DNA of 18,850 nt from Patescibacteria group bacterium (GTDB lineage Bacteria > Patescibacteriota > Microgenomatia > PFEM01 > JAHIFH01). The position numbers and the translations under genes were made by a program. Below, one piece after another: positions 5,735 through 11,619 of the stretch. Location: positions 1-18,850 of the forward strand of contig JAHIFH010000043.1 in NCBI GenBank assembly GCA_018900995.1. The letters run 5' to 3'. How positions within the stretch are numbered: the stretch's first letter is position 1; each line of letters opens with the position of its first letter. The notes under the pieces are model-generated. The model ran no database searches, was not told where the DNA came from, and saw only the letters and a list, made by a program, of their open reading frames with translations.

Positions 5735-5953
5735 CACGAACCCCCTTGTTTCCAAAAGGCGTGGACTATCTCATCACCATGACCTTTTTAGGCTTTAGGT
5801 GCCGGGCGCTTTACGGTGTATTCACCTAGTCTCTGCACCTTCCCTTCGATAAACTCAGGGCTTGGCTCAGGATTACCCTATCGAAATTGAGTTAGGTTTC
5901 CCTGAATTCACCCGGTTTTTCAACCCCGCTTTCGCGGGGAAGCTGCCAAGCTG
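5735..5953 (-). ncRNA. Group I self-splicing intron (IC3-like) in tRNA-Asn
   Basis: 219 nt with no ORF. Group I core elements visible on the minus strand: P4 UCAGG/CCUGA (5905-5901 with 5871-5867); the R-like GGUGCAGAGACUAGG (5839-5825); P7 GACUA/UAGUC (5831-5827 with 5768-5764); and the S-like GAUAGUCC. P2 is CCCCGC-GAAA-GCGGGG (5939-5924) and P9 is capped by GAAA; both are GNRA tetraloops. The sequence AAUCCUGAGCCAAGCC strongly resembles cyanobacterial and Azoarcus tRNA introns. P1 forms between exon GCUGCC and intron GGCAGC. The intron ends in G (5735) and the 5' exon ends in U. Splicing after U33 (giving anticodon UGU) also meets the U/G rule, but the tRNA body fits Asn. Confidence 0.88.
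5842..5860. repeat. Short palindromic repeat copy 2, in the intron P6 region
   Basis: CCCTTCGA-N4-CTCAGGG, related to the copy at 309-329. It occupies the place of the P6/P6a hairpin between the P4 3' strand and the P7 5' strand. Confidence 0.6.
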
Positions 5954-5984
5954 ACAGGCAGCCGCTCTACCATTGAGCTACCGC

Positions 5985-6019
5985 GGATCGTCGAACGATC
6001 CAGTCACGTTTGACGTGAC
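5985..6019. repeat. Twin-hairpin element at the tRNA-Asn 5' end
   Basis: Two adjacent palindromes: GGATCG-5-CGATCC (5985-6001) and GTCACGT-3-ACGTGAC (6003-6019). The first uses tRNA bases 1-3 in one arm, so it would compete with the acceptor stem in the precursor. The layout resembles the twin hairpins at 10709-10737 and 11269-11293. Confidence 0.5.
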
Positions 6020-6040
6020 GGATTGTCAAAATACGCTTAA

Positions 6041-6069
6041 ATTATACCTTATTCGAGGTAGTCTTGCAA
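6041..6069 (-). promoter_or_regulatory. Promoter of tRNA-Asn
   Basis: TTGCAA (6069-6064), a 17-bp spacer, then TATAAT (6046-6041). The -35 box and most of the spacer are inside the last codons of rpoD. Confidence 0.6.
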
Positions 6070-7137
6070 TTTCTTGCGGCGAGAAGGATGCTTGAGTTTA
6101 CGCAGGGCTTTAGCTTCAATCTGCCTGATTCTTTCCCGGGTCACCCCAAATTCTCTGCCCACTTCTTCTAAAGTCATTGGTTGGTAACCATCTAAACCAA
6201 ATCTCATTTTCAAAACCCGGGCTTCGCGGTCCGACAAGCTCTCTAAAACTTCCTCAATATTTTCCTTCAATAACTGTTTTGATGCCTGGTCAACTGGCGA
6301 TGGTTGGGAAGTATCCTCAATAAAATCACCTAAGAGTGAATCCTCTTCATCACCAACCGGCTTTTCTAAAGAGGTCGTGTCTTGGGCAATCTTGAAAATC
6401 TCCCTGACGCGGTCAGGCAAAAGCTCCATCTCTTTACCAATTTCTTCAGCTGTTGGCTCTCTGCCTAATTGCTGGGCTAATTTTCTTGAAGTCCGAATAA
6501 GTTTATTAATTGTTTCTACCATGTGGACCGGAATCCTGATTGTTCTTGCTTGGTCAGCAATGGCTCGGGTAATCGCCTGGCGAATCCACCAGGTAGCATA
6601 AGTAGAGAATTTATAACCTCGGCGCCAGTCATATTTTTCCACTGCCCGCATCAATCCCTGATTACCTTCTTGGATTAAATCCAAAAAACTCATCCCCCGC
6701 CCCGCATATTTTTTGGCAATGGAAACAACTAATCTCAAATTAGATTGGATGAGCTTCTTTTTCGCCGCTCGGCTGCCTTTTTCCACTCCTTGAGCCAAAT
6801 CAATCTCCAGTTCAGCGGTTAACAAAGGAATTCGGCCAATTTCTTTAAGATACATCCGCACCGGGTCAGTCAGGGTCTTGTCCTCCAAAGTAGCCAAAAC
6901 CTCTAGCTCTCTGGCTAGTTCGGTCGTTGCTTTCTCATCCTCAGCCATCTCTTCTTCAGTAACCGATTCAAAAACATCTACTCCTTCAGCCAAAAACTTG
7001 GCGTAGAGGTCATCCAGTTCTTCAACCCGGTTCTCAGCGTCAGGAAAAAGTTTGAGGATTTCTTCTTGGGTAATAAAGCCCTGCTTCTTACCCTTGGCAA
7101 TAATTTTATTGATATCAATTTTCTTCTTTTTTGCCAT
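6049..7137 (-). CDS. rpoD: RNA polymerase primary sigma factor (sigma-70)
   Basis: 362 residues. Region 1.1 is short (about 1-85, with a basic start [13 protein letters not shown]) and there is no long non-conserved insert. Region 1.2 begins [16 protein letters not shown] (91-106). Region 2 spans about 127-205, with 2.4 [19 protein letters not shown] (175-193). Region 3 follows with [10 protein letters not shown]. Region 4.2 has the -35-binding helix-turn-helix [20 protein letters not shown] and ends [18 protein letters not shown]. It directs RNA polymerase to housekeeping promoters. Start ATG 7137 has AGAGG eight bases upstream. It lies 39 bases after dnaG, matching the dnaG-rpoD pairing found in many bacteria. 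Confidence 0.97.
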   Translation of the reverse strand: MAKKKKIDINKIIAKGKKQGFITQEEILKLFPDAENRVEELDDLYAKFLAEGVDVFESVTEEEMAEDEKATTELARELEVLATLEDKTLTDPVRMYLKEIGRIPLLTAELEIDLAQGVEKGSRAAKKKLIQSNLRLVVSIAKKYAGRGMSFLDLIQEGNQGLMRAVEKYDWRRGYKFSTYATWWIRQAITRAIADQARTIRIPVHMVETINKLIRTSRKLAQQLGREPTAEEIGKEMELLPDRVREIFKIAQDTTSLEKPVGDEEDSLLGDFIEDTSQPSPVDQASKQLLKENIEEVLESLSDREARVLKMRFGLDGYQPMTLEEVGREFGVTRERIRQIEAKALRKLKHPSRRKKLQDYLE

Positions 7138-7176
7138 TCTTATTTCCTCTATAATTGTCGTTTCACTTCAATTATA

Positions 7177-8976
7177 CTACTCCTCAAGCCCAGACAGCTC
7201 GGCAGATAAGTCTCGGAATTGCTCGTGTAATTTTTTCAACTTATCTCTCTCTGCCTTGGTTGGCTTTTTCTCTTTTTCTAACTCACTTATCTGACTACCA
7301 ATCTCTTTAAGGCCCTCTTTTAAACCCAGTTTCTTTAGCGCCAGTTTTATCTTTGCTAATTCTTTCCTAAATTTTTCTTCACTCTCAATTAGGTCAGTTA
7401 TTTCCAGTAAATAAAGTCGGTCAAATGCTTCTTTTAGTTCGGCCGGTAACATCTTGGCAAGGCGCTGGCTATCAAGAGTTTTGTAGCGCTTGAGATACCC
7501 ACTAAGAGCTTCAATAATTCTCTGAAAACGGGGTGTTTTAATAAGTTGCTGAATTTCTCTTTTTCTTAGCAACACCCAATTTTCTGACTGAAAAGCCAAA
7601 GCTAATAAATATTCTTCTAAAATCTCTCGCCGGTTCATTGTTTCTACTTTCTCATAATCTTTTCTTTCTGAAGGTGCCTTGGCACTTTCTTCAGTAATAA
7701 ATTTGGCCACCTCAGCTGCCACTGCTTCTTCTTCAACCCGAAGCCGGTCAGCTAACTGACGGATATAGTGGGACTGAACGACTTTATTACTAATCTTAAC
7801 CAGAATCGGAGTTAATTCCAAACTAATTCTACGCTTACCTTCAGCAGTTCGGGCATCAAAACGAGAAAAAGCCGAATCAAGAAAATAATCATAAATCGGT
7901 ACTGCTTTCTTCACCAATTGACGCCAAAGCTTAGGACTTTTTTGGGCAACTTCATCAGGATCCTTACCGCCTTTAACCACAACTACTTTAATCGCCATAT
8001 CAGCAGCATCAGCTAGCTCAATCCCCCGCCGTGCTGCCTGATCACCCGCCACATCCTGATCCATTGCCAAAGTAACATTCTTAGTAAACCGACCCAAAAG
8101 ATCAACTTGACCCTGGGTCAAGGCTGTACCCTTAAGAGCAACCACATTTTCCACTCCTGACTGAATTGAAGAAACAGCATCTAGTTCTCCCTCAACAACA
8201 ATCGCTTCATCCGCTTTTTTAATTGCCGCTTTAGTTTCCACCAAACCATAAAGCAAATCAGATTTATGATAAACCAAGGTTTCTGGGCTATTAATATACT
8301 TTGCTTCTTCTTGCTTGGGGTCCAGAGTTCTGCCGGCAAAGCCAACCACATTATTGCGATGGTCGCGCAAAGTAAACATCAACCGACCGCGAAAGCGGTC
8401 ATAATAGCCGCGCCTTTTCTCGCTTTTAATCACCAGCCCGGCTCTCTCTAAATCCTCTGTTCTGTATCTCTTTTTCTTAACCAAATAGTCTTGTAAAGCT
8501 TCCCATAAATTGGGTGAGTAACCGAGTTTAAAACGAGCCAGAGATTCCCGAGTAATTCCTCGACCAAGAATATAGTTAAGGGCTTTCTTTCCAGCTGGAT
8601 GCTTGGTTAAAAGATAGTGGTAATACTCGCTCGCTAAGTGATTAATTTCATAAAGCAGCTGTTTTTGTTTTTCACTTTCTGATGGTTGATAGCGCCGGAG
8701 TTTAACCCCCGCCCGTTTTGCGAGGGTACGTAAAGCCTCGCCAAATTCTATGTTTTCCGTGAGCATTAAGAATTTGAAGATGTCGCCGCCAGCACCGCAG
8801 CCAAAACATTTGAAAATCTGCCGCTCGGGTGAAACAATAAAGGAAGGAATTTTTTCGGAATGGAAAGGACAAAGGGCCTTAAAATTACGCCCGGTTTTCT
8901 TTAAAGGAGTGTATTCGTTGATGAGTTCAACGATATCAATTTTCCGCCGGATTTCTTCTAATTGATCTTCTGCCAT
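7177..8976 (-). CDS. dnaG: DNA primase
   Basis: 599 residues, full length. The N-terminal CHC2 zinc ribbon has C36, H39, C57 and C60 (CPFH and CFGC). The core spans about 120-240 with FRGRLMFTLRDHRNNVVGFAGR. The Toprim domain has VVEGELDA with E262, the metal-binding DQD (D306, D308) and DPDE near 339-342. The C-terminal part is helical and Lys/Glu-rich (about 440-599) and should bind the replicative helicase. It makes RNA primers at the replication fork. Start ATG 8976 lacks a clear ribosome site; three 11-bp near-repeats precede it. The gene follows tRNA-Ser(GGA) by 39 bases and precedes rpoD. Confidence 0.96.
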   Translation of the reverse strand: MAEDQLEEIRRKIDIVELINEYTPLKKTGRNFKALCPFHSEKIPSFIVSPERQIFKCFGCGAGGDIFKFLMLTENIEFGEALRTLAKRAGVKLRRYQPSESEKQKQLLYEINHLASEYYHYLLTKHPAGKKALNYILGRGITRESLARFKLGYSPNLWEALQDYLVKKKRYRTEDLERAGLVIKSEKRRGYYDRFRGRLMFTLRDHRNNVVGFAGRTLDPKQEEAKYINSPETLVYHKSDLLYGLVETKAAIKKADEAIVVEGELDAVSSIQSGVENVVALKGTALTQGQVDLLGRFTKNVTLAMDQDVAGDQAARRGIELADAADMAIKVVVVKGGKDPDEVAQKSPKLWRQLVKKAVPIYDYFLDSAFSRFDARTAEGKRRISLELTPILVKISNKVVQSHYIRQLADRLRVEEEAVAAEVAKFITEESAKAPSERKDYEKVETMNRREILEEYLLALAFQSENWVLLRKREIQQLIKTPRFQRIIEALSGYLKRYKTLDSQRLAKMLPAELKEAFDRLYLLEITDLIESEEKFRKELAKIKLALKKLGLKEGLKEIGSQISELEKEKKPTKAERDKLKKLHEQFRDLSAELSGLEE

Positions 8977-9007
8977 AATTCCCGCATATTCCCCGCATTA
9001 TTTCCGC
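8977..9007. repeat. Three 11-bp near-tandem repeats before dnaG
   Basis: On the minus strand GCGGAAATAAT, GCGGGGAATAT and GCGGGAATTAT run head to tail and end at the dnaG ATG. Two earlier ATG triplets sit at the unit junctions. They might reflect slippage, a protein-binding array or ribosome standby. Function is unknown. Confidence 0.4.
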
Positions 9008-9015
9008 AGACTTAG

Positions 9016-9102
9016 CGGAGAGGATGGGATTCGAACCCATGATGACGTTGCCGCCATACACGCTCTCCAAGCGTGCTCTTTAAACCACTCAGACACCTCT
9101 CC
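9016..9102 (-). tRNA. tRNA-Ser(GGA)
   Basis: 87 nt with the long variable arm of serine tRNAs. Acceptor GGAGAGG/CCTCTCC with G73; anticodon stem-loop CACGC-TTGGAGA-GCGTG gives anticodon GGA; T-arm GGTTCGAATCC. CCA is not encoded. Its first base is the last base of the Nudix stop codon. Confidence 0.95.
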
Positions 9103-9578
9103 TAAAGCAATTTCTGCTGTTTTTCTCTTTCTTCTAAAATCTTCTTAGCTTTGGCTAAAATCTTCTTTTCTGAATCAAAAGTTAATTTTTGGTAGGCTTC
9201 TTGATAGGGTAACCATTGACTCTTTTCAATTTCTATTCCATCAACATCATTTCCGGTTTCAGCTTGATATTGCATCAGATAGAAAATAATAATCTTAAAA
9301 ATTCTTTCTCCTTTAAAAGTATAAAAATAAGTCGTTTTACCAATATTATCCAAAACCTTGACTTTGATACCCGCCTCCTCCTCAACCTCGCGCTTGGCAG
9401 TTGTCTCTGTTGACTCCTCCTCTTCAATTATCCCCTTGGCTAAACGCCAATTAATTGGTTTACTTGAATCGCTCCTTTTGGGTTGGACAAGTAGCCATAG
9501 CAACTTCTTATTTTCTTTTTTAAAAACAACTCCACCAGCAGAAAACTCCCTTTTAACTGGCTTTTTCTTCTCCGCCAT
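9102..9578 (-). CDS. Nudix hydrolase
   Basis: 158 residues. The Nudix box at 49-71 fits G-x5-E-x7-REVEEEAGI exactly, so it should hydrolyse a nucleoside diphosphate linked to another moiety with Mg2+. EFSAGGVVF near the start and WRLAKG before the box resemble Ap4A hydrolase-like or MutT-like enzymes; the substrate is not determined. ATG 9578 lies one base after the 3' end of tRNA-Arg(CCG), and the stop codon shares a base with tRNA-Ser(GGA). There is no separate ribosome site; only AGGGA in the tRNA acceptor strand could serve. Trimming of the flanking tRNAs would release a virtually leaderless mRNA. Confidence 0.92.
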   Translation of the reverse strand: MAEKKKPVKREFSAGGVVFKKENKKLLWLLVQPKRSDSSKPINWRLAKGIIEEEESTETTAKREVEEEAGIKVKVLDNIGKTTYFYTFKGERIFKIIIFYLMQYQAETGNDVDGIEIEKSQWLPYQEAYQKLTFDSEKKILAKAKKILEEREKQQKLL

Positions 9579-9579
9579 G

Positions 9580-9653
9580 CGTCCCTGGGAGGATTCGAAC
9601 CTCCGACCCTCAGTTCCGGAAACTGATGCTCTAATCCACTGAGCTACAGGGAC
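9580..9653 (-). tRNA. tRNA-Arg(CCG)
   Basis: Acceptor GTCCCTG/CAGGGAC with G73; D-arm GCTC...GAGC; anticodon stem-loop TCAGT-TTCCGGA-ACTGA with anticodon CCG, reading CGG; T-arm GGAGG-TTCGAAT-CCTCC. No CCA is encoded. It is separated from the Nudix ATG by a single base. Confidence 0.94.
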
Positions 9654-9659
9654 TCAGGG

Positions 9660-9746
9660 CGGTGGGAGAGGGATTCGAACCCCCGTGTCCCCTTCGGAAC
9701 GCTTGGTTTTCGAAACCAGCCGATTAAACCACTCTCGCATCCCACC
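9660..9746 (-). tRNA. tRNA-Ser(CGA)
   Basis: Serine-type tRNA with a long variable arm. Acceptor GGTGGGA/TCCCACC with G73; anticodon loop TTCGAAA gives CGA, reading UCG. The stem CTGGT/ACCAA has one mismatch at its base (C27-A43). The T-arm contains GGGGGTTCGAATCCC. A fragment of a near-identical copy is present at 10742-10773. Confidence 0.92.
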
Positions 9747-9750
9747 AATG

Positions 9751-9907
9751 TGCGCCCAGTGAGACTCGAGCTCACAACCTTCCGTCTAAATTTTGTGCGG
9801 CTACTCAGAATCGAACTGAGATCTGTGGTTCCGCAAACCACTGCTCTATCCGTTGAGCTATAACCGCAAATTTTGGCGGGTGCTCTATTTAATTGAGCTA
9901 CGGGCGC
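9751..9907 (-). pseudogene. Split tRNA gene (Arg-like) interrupted by tRNA-Arg(GCG)
   Basis: The 5' half (9907-9868) and 3' half (9795-9751) form one tRNA body: acceptor GCGCCCG/TGGGCGC with A73, D-stem GCTC/GAGC, variable AGGTT and T-stem GTGAG/CTCAC are all intact. The anticodon loop is broken by the complete tRNA-Arg(GCG) gene, flanked by the same 8 bases (forward AAATTTTG at 9788-9795 and 9868-9875). The D-loop lacks the GG pair, the T-loop starts CTCGAGT rather than TTCGAGT, and only three of five anticodon-stem pairs remain. These point to a decayed gene. The acceptor and D-arm resemble bacterial tRNA-Arg(UCU); the original anticodon cannot be read. Confidence 0.65.
9796..9867 (-). tRNA. 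tRNA-Arg(GCG)
   Basis: Complete cloverleaf: acceptor GCGGTTA/TAGCCGC with A73, D-arm GCTC...GAGC, anticodon stem-loop GTGGT-TTGCGGA-ACCAC, T-arm CTCAG-TTCGATT-CTGAG. Anticodon GCG would read CGC and CGU. Most bacteria use ACG with inosine for these codons, so G34 is unusual. It sits within the two halves of another tRNA gene. Confidence 0.9.
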
Positions 9908-9917
9908 AGGTAATAAT

Positions 9918-10487
9918 TCAGGAGGACGATTCTAAAGGAACCCGCCGCGAGAGCCATTCACTGGCATTATCAACCCAGGTTTTTTCTGGTTCCTCAAAAG
10001 GAAGATAATCAGAAAGAATTTTTTTAACTTGCTCTTCTTTTGTTTCTCCCAACAACATTAACAATTGGCGGGGCATGCCAAACAAGGTCTCGGTATGTAA
10101 AACTTTCTCCCCCCATTTCTCCGTAAACCAAAATCTGCCGAGTTCTCCCCATCGGTATCTCCTACCGCCGGTAACAATCCCTTCATTAGTAATTTTGTGC
10201 TCCACCTTTCTCGGCTCAACTGTGGACATAATATAGGCAACAAACATCAAGGCAATTATCACCACAATTAAAAGCCACTCTTTGAGGAAAAGTAAAATCA
10301 CGCCAATTAAAAAGACAATTGCTCCAATAGTGGTAAAGTATTCCCGACTGCGCCTTTTAAATGGTCTTTCCGAGGCTGTCCAAGCAAGCAAGGTTTTTAA
10401 TGGCTCTGGTTTAACCACCTGAGCTCTCTCGCCTACTGGCTTTTCGTTTTTCAAAGTACTTTTTTGAGTTGGTTTTTGAGCAGGCAT
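9918..10487 (-). CDS. Two-helix membrane protein with a soluble C-terminal domain
   Basis: 189 residues, not recognised as a named family. A Lys/Pro-rich cytoplasmic head (1-48) is followed by two membrane helices (about 50-69 and 71-88) and a soluble domain (about 92-165) beginning VEPRKVEHKITNEGIVTGGRRYRW. The INDEL-free strand pattern (I-T-N-E-G-I ... W-x-E-L-x-x-F) resembles bacterial PH-like domains that follow a helical hairpin; that is inference. Start ATG 10487 has a good AGGAGA ribosome site. Ten bases separate its stop from the split tRNA downstream. Confidence 0.65.
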   Translation of the reverse strand: MPAQKPTQKSTLKNEKPVGERAQVVKPEPLKTLLAWTASERPFKRRSREYFTTIGAIVFLIGVILLFLKEWLLIVVIIALMFVAYIMSTVEPRKVEHKITNEGIVTGGRRYRWGELGRFWFTEKWGEKVLHTETLFGMPRQLLMLLGETKEEQVKKILSDYLPFEEPEKTWVDNASEWLSRRVPLESSS

Positions 10488-10586
10488 CTTTCTTCTCCTA
10501 AGTTAGATTATACTTCGGCACTTCGTTTGCCTCGCATTCGAGCGAAGCGAGAATCAAGCACCGCTTCTAATCTTCCTGTTAATCAG

Positions 10587-10595
10587 ATTATAACA
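10587..10595 (-). promoter_or_regulatory. Extended -10 promoter for the membrane protein at 9918-10487
   Basis: TGTTATAAT on the minus strand, about 100 nt before the start codon. A second TATAAT lies at 10512-10507 without a good -35. The leader between them carries the imperfect palindrome CTCGC/GCGAG (10531-10551). Confidence 0.45.
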
Positions 10596-10614
10596 TTATC
10601 CCCTCTCTTCATGG

Positions 10615-10701
10615 CGGTGGGGGTGGGATTCGAACCCACGATGGTCTTACGACCATACTGCTTTTCAAGAGCAGCGCAATCGTCCACTCTGCCACCCCAC
10701 C
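10615..10701 (-). tRNA. tRNA-Ser(UGA)
   Basis: 87 nt with a long variable arm (ATGGTCGTAAGACCAT). Acceptor GGTGGGG/CCCCACC with G73; anticodon stem-loop CTGCT-CTTGAAA-AGCAG gives UGA, reading UCA and other UCN codons; T-arm GTGGG-TTCGAAT-CCCAC. No CCA is encoded. Confidence 0.95.
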
Positions 10702-10708
10702 TGTTTTT

Positions 10709-10737
10709 CTACCTTCGGTAGATCCGCCGAAGGCGGA
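10709..10737. repeat. Twin-hairpin palindromic element
   Basis: CTACC-TTC-GGTAG (10709-10721) is followed after one base by TCCGCC-GAA-GGCGGA (10723-10737). It sits exactly where the tRNA-Ser fragment breaks off, suggesting that element insertion or recombination truncated that tRNA copy. Confidence 0.6.
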
Positions 10738-10741
10738 CAAG

Positions 10742-10773
10742 ACCAGCCGATTAAACCACTCTCGCATCTCACC
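10742..10773 (-). pseudogene. 5'-half fragment of a tRNA-Ser(CGA) copy
   Basis: Matches the 5' half of tRNA-Ser(CGA) (9715-9746) over 32 bases with one difference, covering the acceptor 5' strand, the D-arm and the start of the anticodon arm. The rest of the tRNA is absent and is replaced by the twin-hairpin element. Confidence 0.75.
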
Positions 10774-10778
10774 CCTGG

Positions 10779-10864
10779 CGGAAGGAGTGGGATTCGAACC
10801 CACGTGGCCCTTTCGGACCAACGGTTTAGCAAACCGCCCCGTTTAACCACTCCGGCATCCTTCC
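10779..10864 (-). tRNA. tRNA-Ser(GCU)
   Basis: Serine-type tRNA with a long variable arm (TTGGTCCGAAAGGGCCAC region). Acceptor GGAAGGA/TCCTTCC with G73; anticodon stem-loop GCGGT-TTGCTAA-ACCGT gives GCU, reading AGC/AGU; T-arm GTGGG-TTCGAAT-CCCAC. No CCA is encoded. Confidence 0.95.
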
Positions 10865-10876
10865 TAAACTATCCCT

Positions 10877-10885
10877 ATTTTAACA
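10877..10885 (-). promoter_or_regulatory. Extended -10 promoter of the tRNA-Ser cluster
   Basis: TGTTAAAAT on the minus strand, twelve bases before the first base of tRNA-Ser(GCU). No clear -35 is visible. Confidence 0.45.
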
Positions 10886-10901
10886 AAAACTGCCTTAAAT
10901 T

Positions 10902-11603
10902 TCATCTTGCCAAGGTCAAGCCCCAAACTTCCTTAGCTCCTGCTCTTTTTAGCACCTGACTACACTCACGCAGGGTGGAACCAGTGGTCCAAACATCGTC
11001 GAATAAAATTAATTTAGAATTCATAATGAACAATTTACAATTGGGTTTAATTCTAAAAGCGCCGCGAATATTTTTCTTTCGCTCTTCGCCTTTTAATTTA
11101 ATTTGTGGCTTGGTGTGTTTATGGCGAGCCAAAATGTCAGTTCGAACTTGCCAATTAAATTTTTCCGCCAGCCTTTTCCCTAAAAGTTCGCTTTGATTAA
11201 AGCCCCGCCAGCGCTGGCGCCGAGGATGAAGAGGAACGGGGATAAGGGTGGACAAGGCTTGAGGTTGTCCCCTTCGGGGGATTCCTTCGGAATGGAAACC
11301 TGGAGGTAAATATTTAGTACTTAATCCAATCAGCTCCTCAGCTAAATCAGTAATAAACTTGTATTTCAATTTGCCAATCGCTTCTTTGATTATTCCTTTA
11401 TAAACAAAAATTGAGGTCAAACCATCAAGAGAATATCTTGTCTGGCAGCGAGGATGGGCTCTGCCACTAATGGCTGGTCTTTCACAAACCGGACAAACTT
11501 GATTTTCAATTAATTTTATAGTTTGACGACATTCTTGGCAGAAATATTCTCCCCGCCGTCCACAACCCAAGCAACGACGGGGAAACAAAAAATCAAGCAG
11601 CAT
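10902..11603 (-). CDS. comF: ComF-family phosphoribosyltransferase-like protein
   Basis: 233 residues from ATG 11603. The N-terminal zinc-binding part is CLGCGRRGEYFCQEC ... CPVCERP (about 11-45). The phosphoribosyltransferase fold includes LIPVPLHPRRQRWRGFNQSELL and the PRPP loop LILFDDVWTTGST. ComF proteins act in DNA uptake for transformation in several bacteria. I rejected the upstream GTG at 11630 because it lies in the tmRNA terminator; an extended -10 sits seven bases before ATG 11603 instead. Two segments look inserted: HSEGIPRRGQPQA, encoded by a palindromic element (11250-11293), and NCKLFIMNSKL just before the PRPP loop, from an A/T-rich stretch (about 11013-11045). Both keep the frame. 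Confidence 0.9.
   Translation of the reverse strand: MLLDFLFPRRCLGCGRRGEYFCQECRQTIKLIENQVCPVCERPAISGRAHPRCQTRYSLDGLTSIFVYKGIIKEAIGKLKYKFITDLAEELIGLSTKYLPPGFHSEGIPRRGQPQALSTLIPVPLHPRRQRWRGFNQSELLGKRLAEKFNWQVRTDILARHKHTKPQIKLKGEERKKNIRGAFRIKPNCKLFIMNSKLILFDDVWTTGSTLRECSQVLKRAGAKEVWGLTLAR
11250..11293. repeat. Chain of three palindromes inserted in frame in comF
   Basis: GGACAA...TTGTCC (11250-11270), CCCC-TTC-GGGG (11269-11279) and ATTCC-TTC-GGAAT (11281-11293). The last two have the TTC/GAA-loop twin-hairpin layout seen at 10709-10737. The element encodes about 15 residues lying between normal ComF motifs. Confidence 0.55.
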
Positions 11604-11610
11604 TAAATAA

Positions 11611-11619
11611 ATTCTAACA
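11611..11619 (-). promoter_or_regulatory. Extended -10 directly upstream of comF
   Basis: TGTTAGAAT on the minus strand ends seven bases before ATG 11603. Its first bases abut the U-tract of the tmRNA terminator. Confidence 0.5.

Larger units (their letters stand above)
5697..5987 (-). tRNA. tRNA-Asn(GUU), split by a group I intron
   Basis: The 5' exon (5987-5954) and 3' exon (5734-5697) join to a standard 72-nt tRNA. Acceptor stem TCCGCGG/CCGCGGA with G73; D-arm GCTC-AATGGTA-GAGC; anticodon stem GCTGC/GCAGT; loop CTGTTAA with anticodon GUU; T-arm GTAGG-TTCGAAT-CCTAC. U1-A72 and G73 fit bacterial tRNA-Asn. CCA is not encoded. The intron interrupts the anticodon between U35 and U36. A promoter in the end of rpoD (6041-6069) probably drives it, with the terminator at 5661. 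Confidence 0.85.

Noticed and set aside
6024..6029. TTGACA as a -35 for tRNA-Asn
   Set aside because: No -10 box lies at a workable distance; TTGCAA-17-TATAAT just upstream is better.
9358..9841. Protein frames across the tRNA cluster
   Set aside because: They translate tRNA sequence (for example the recurring CGFESLSHRP-like peptides) and are artefacts.
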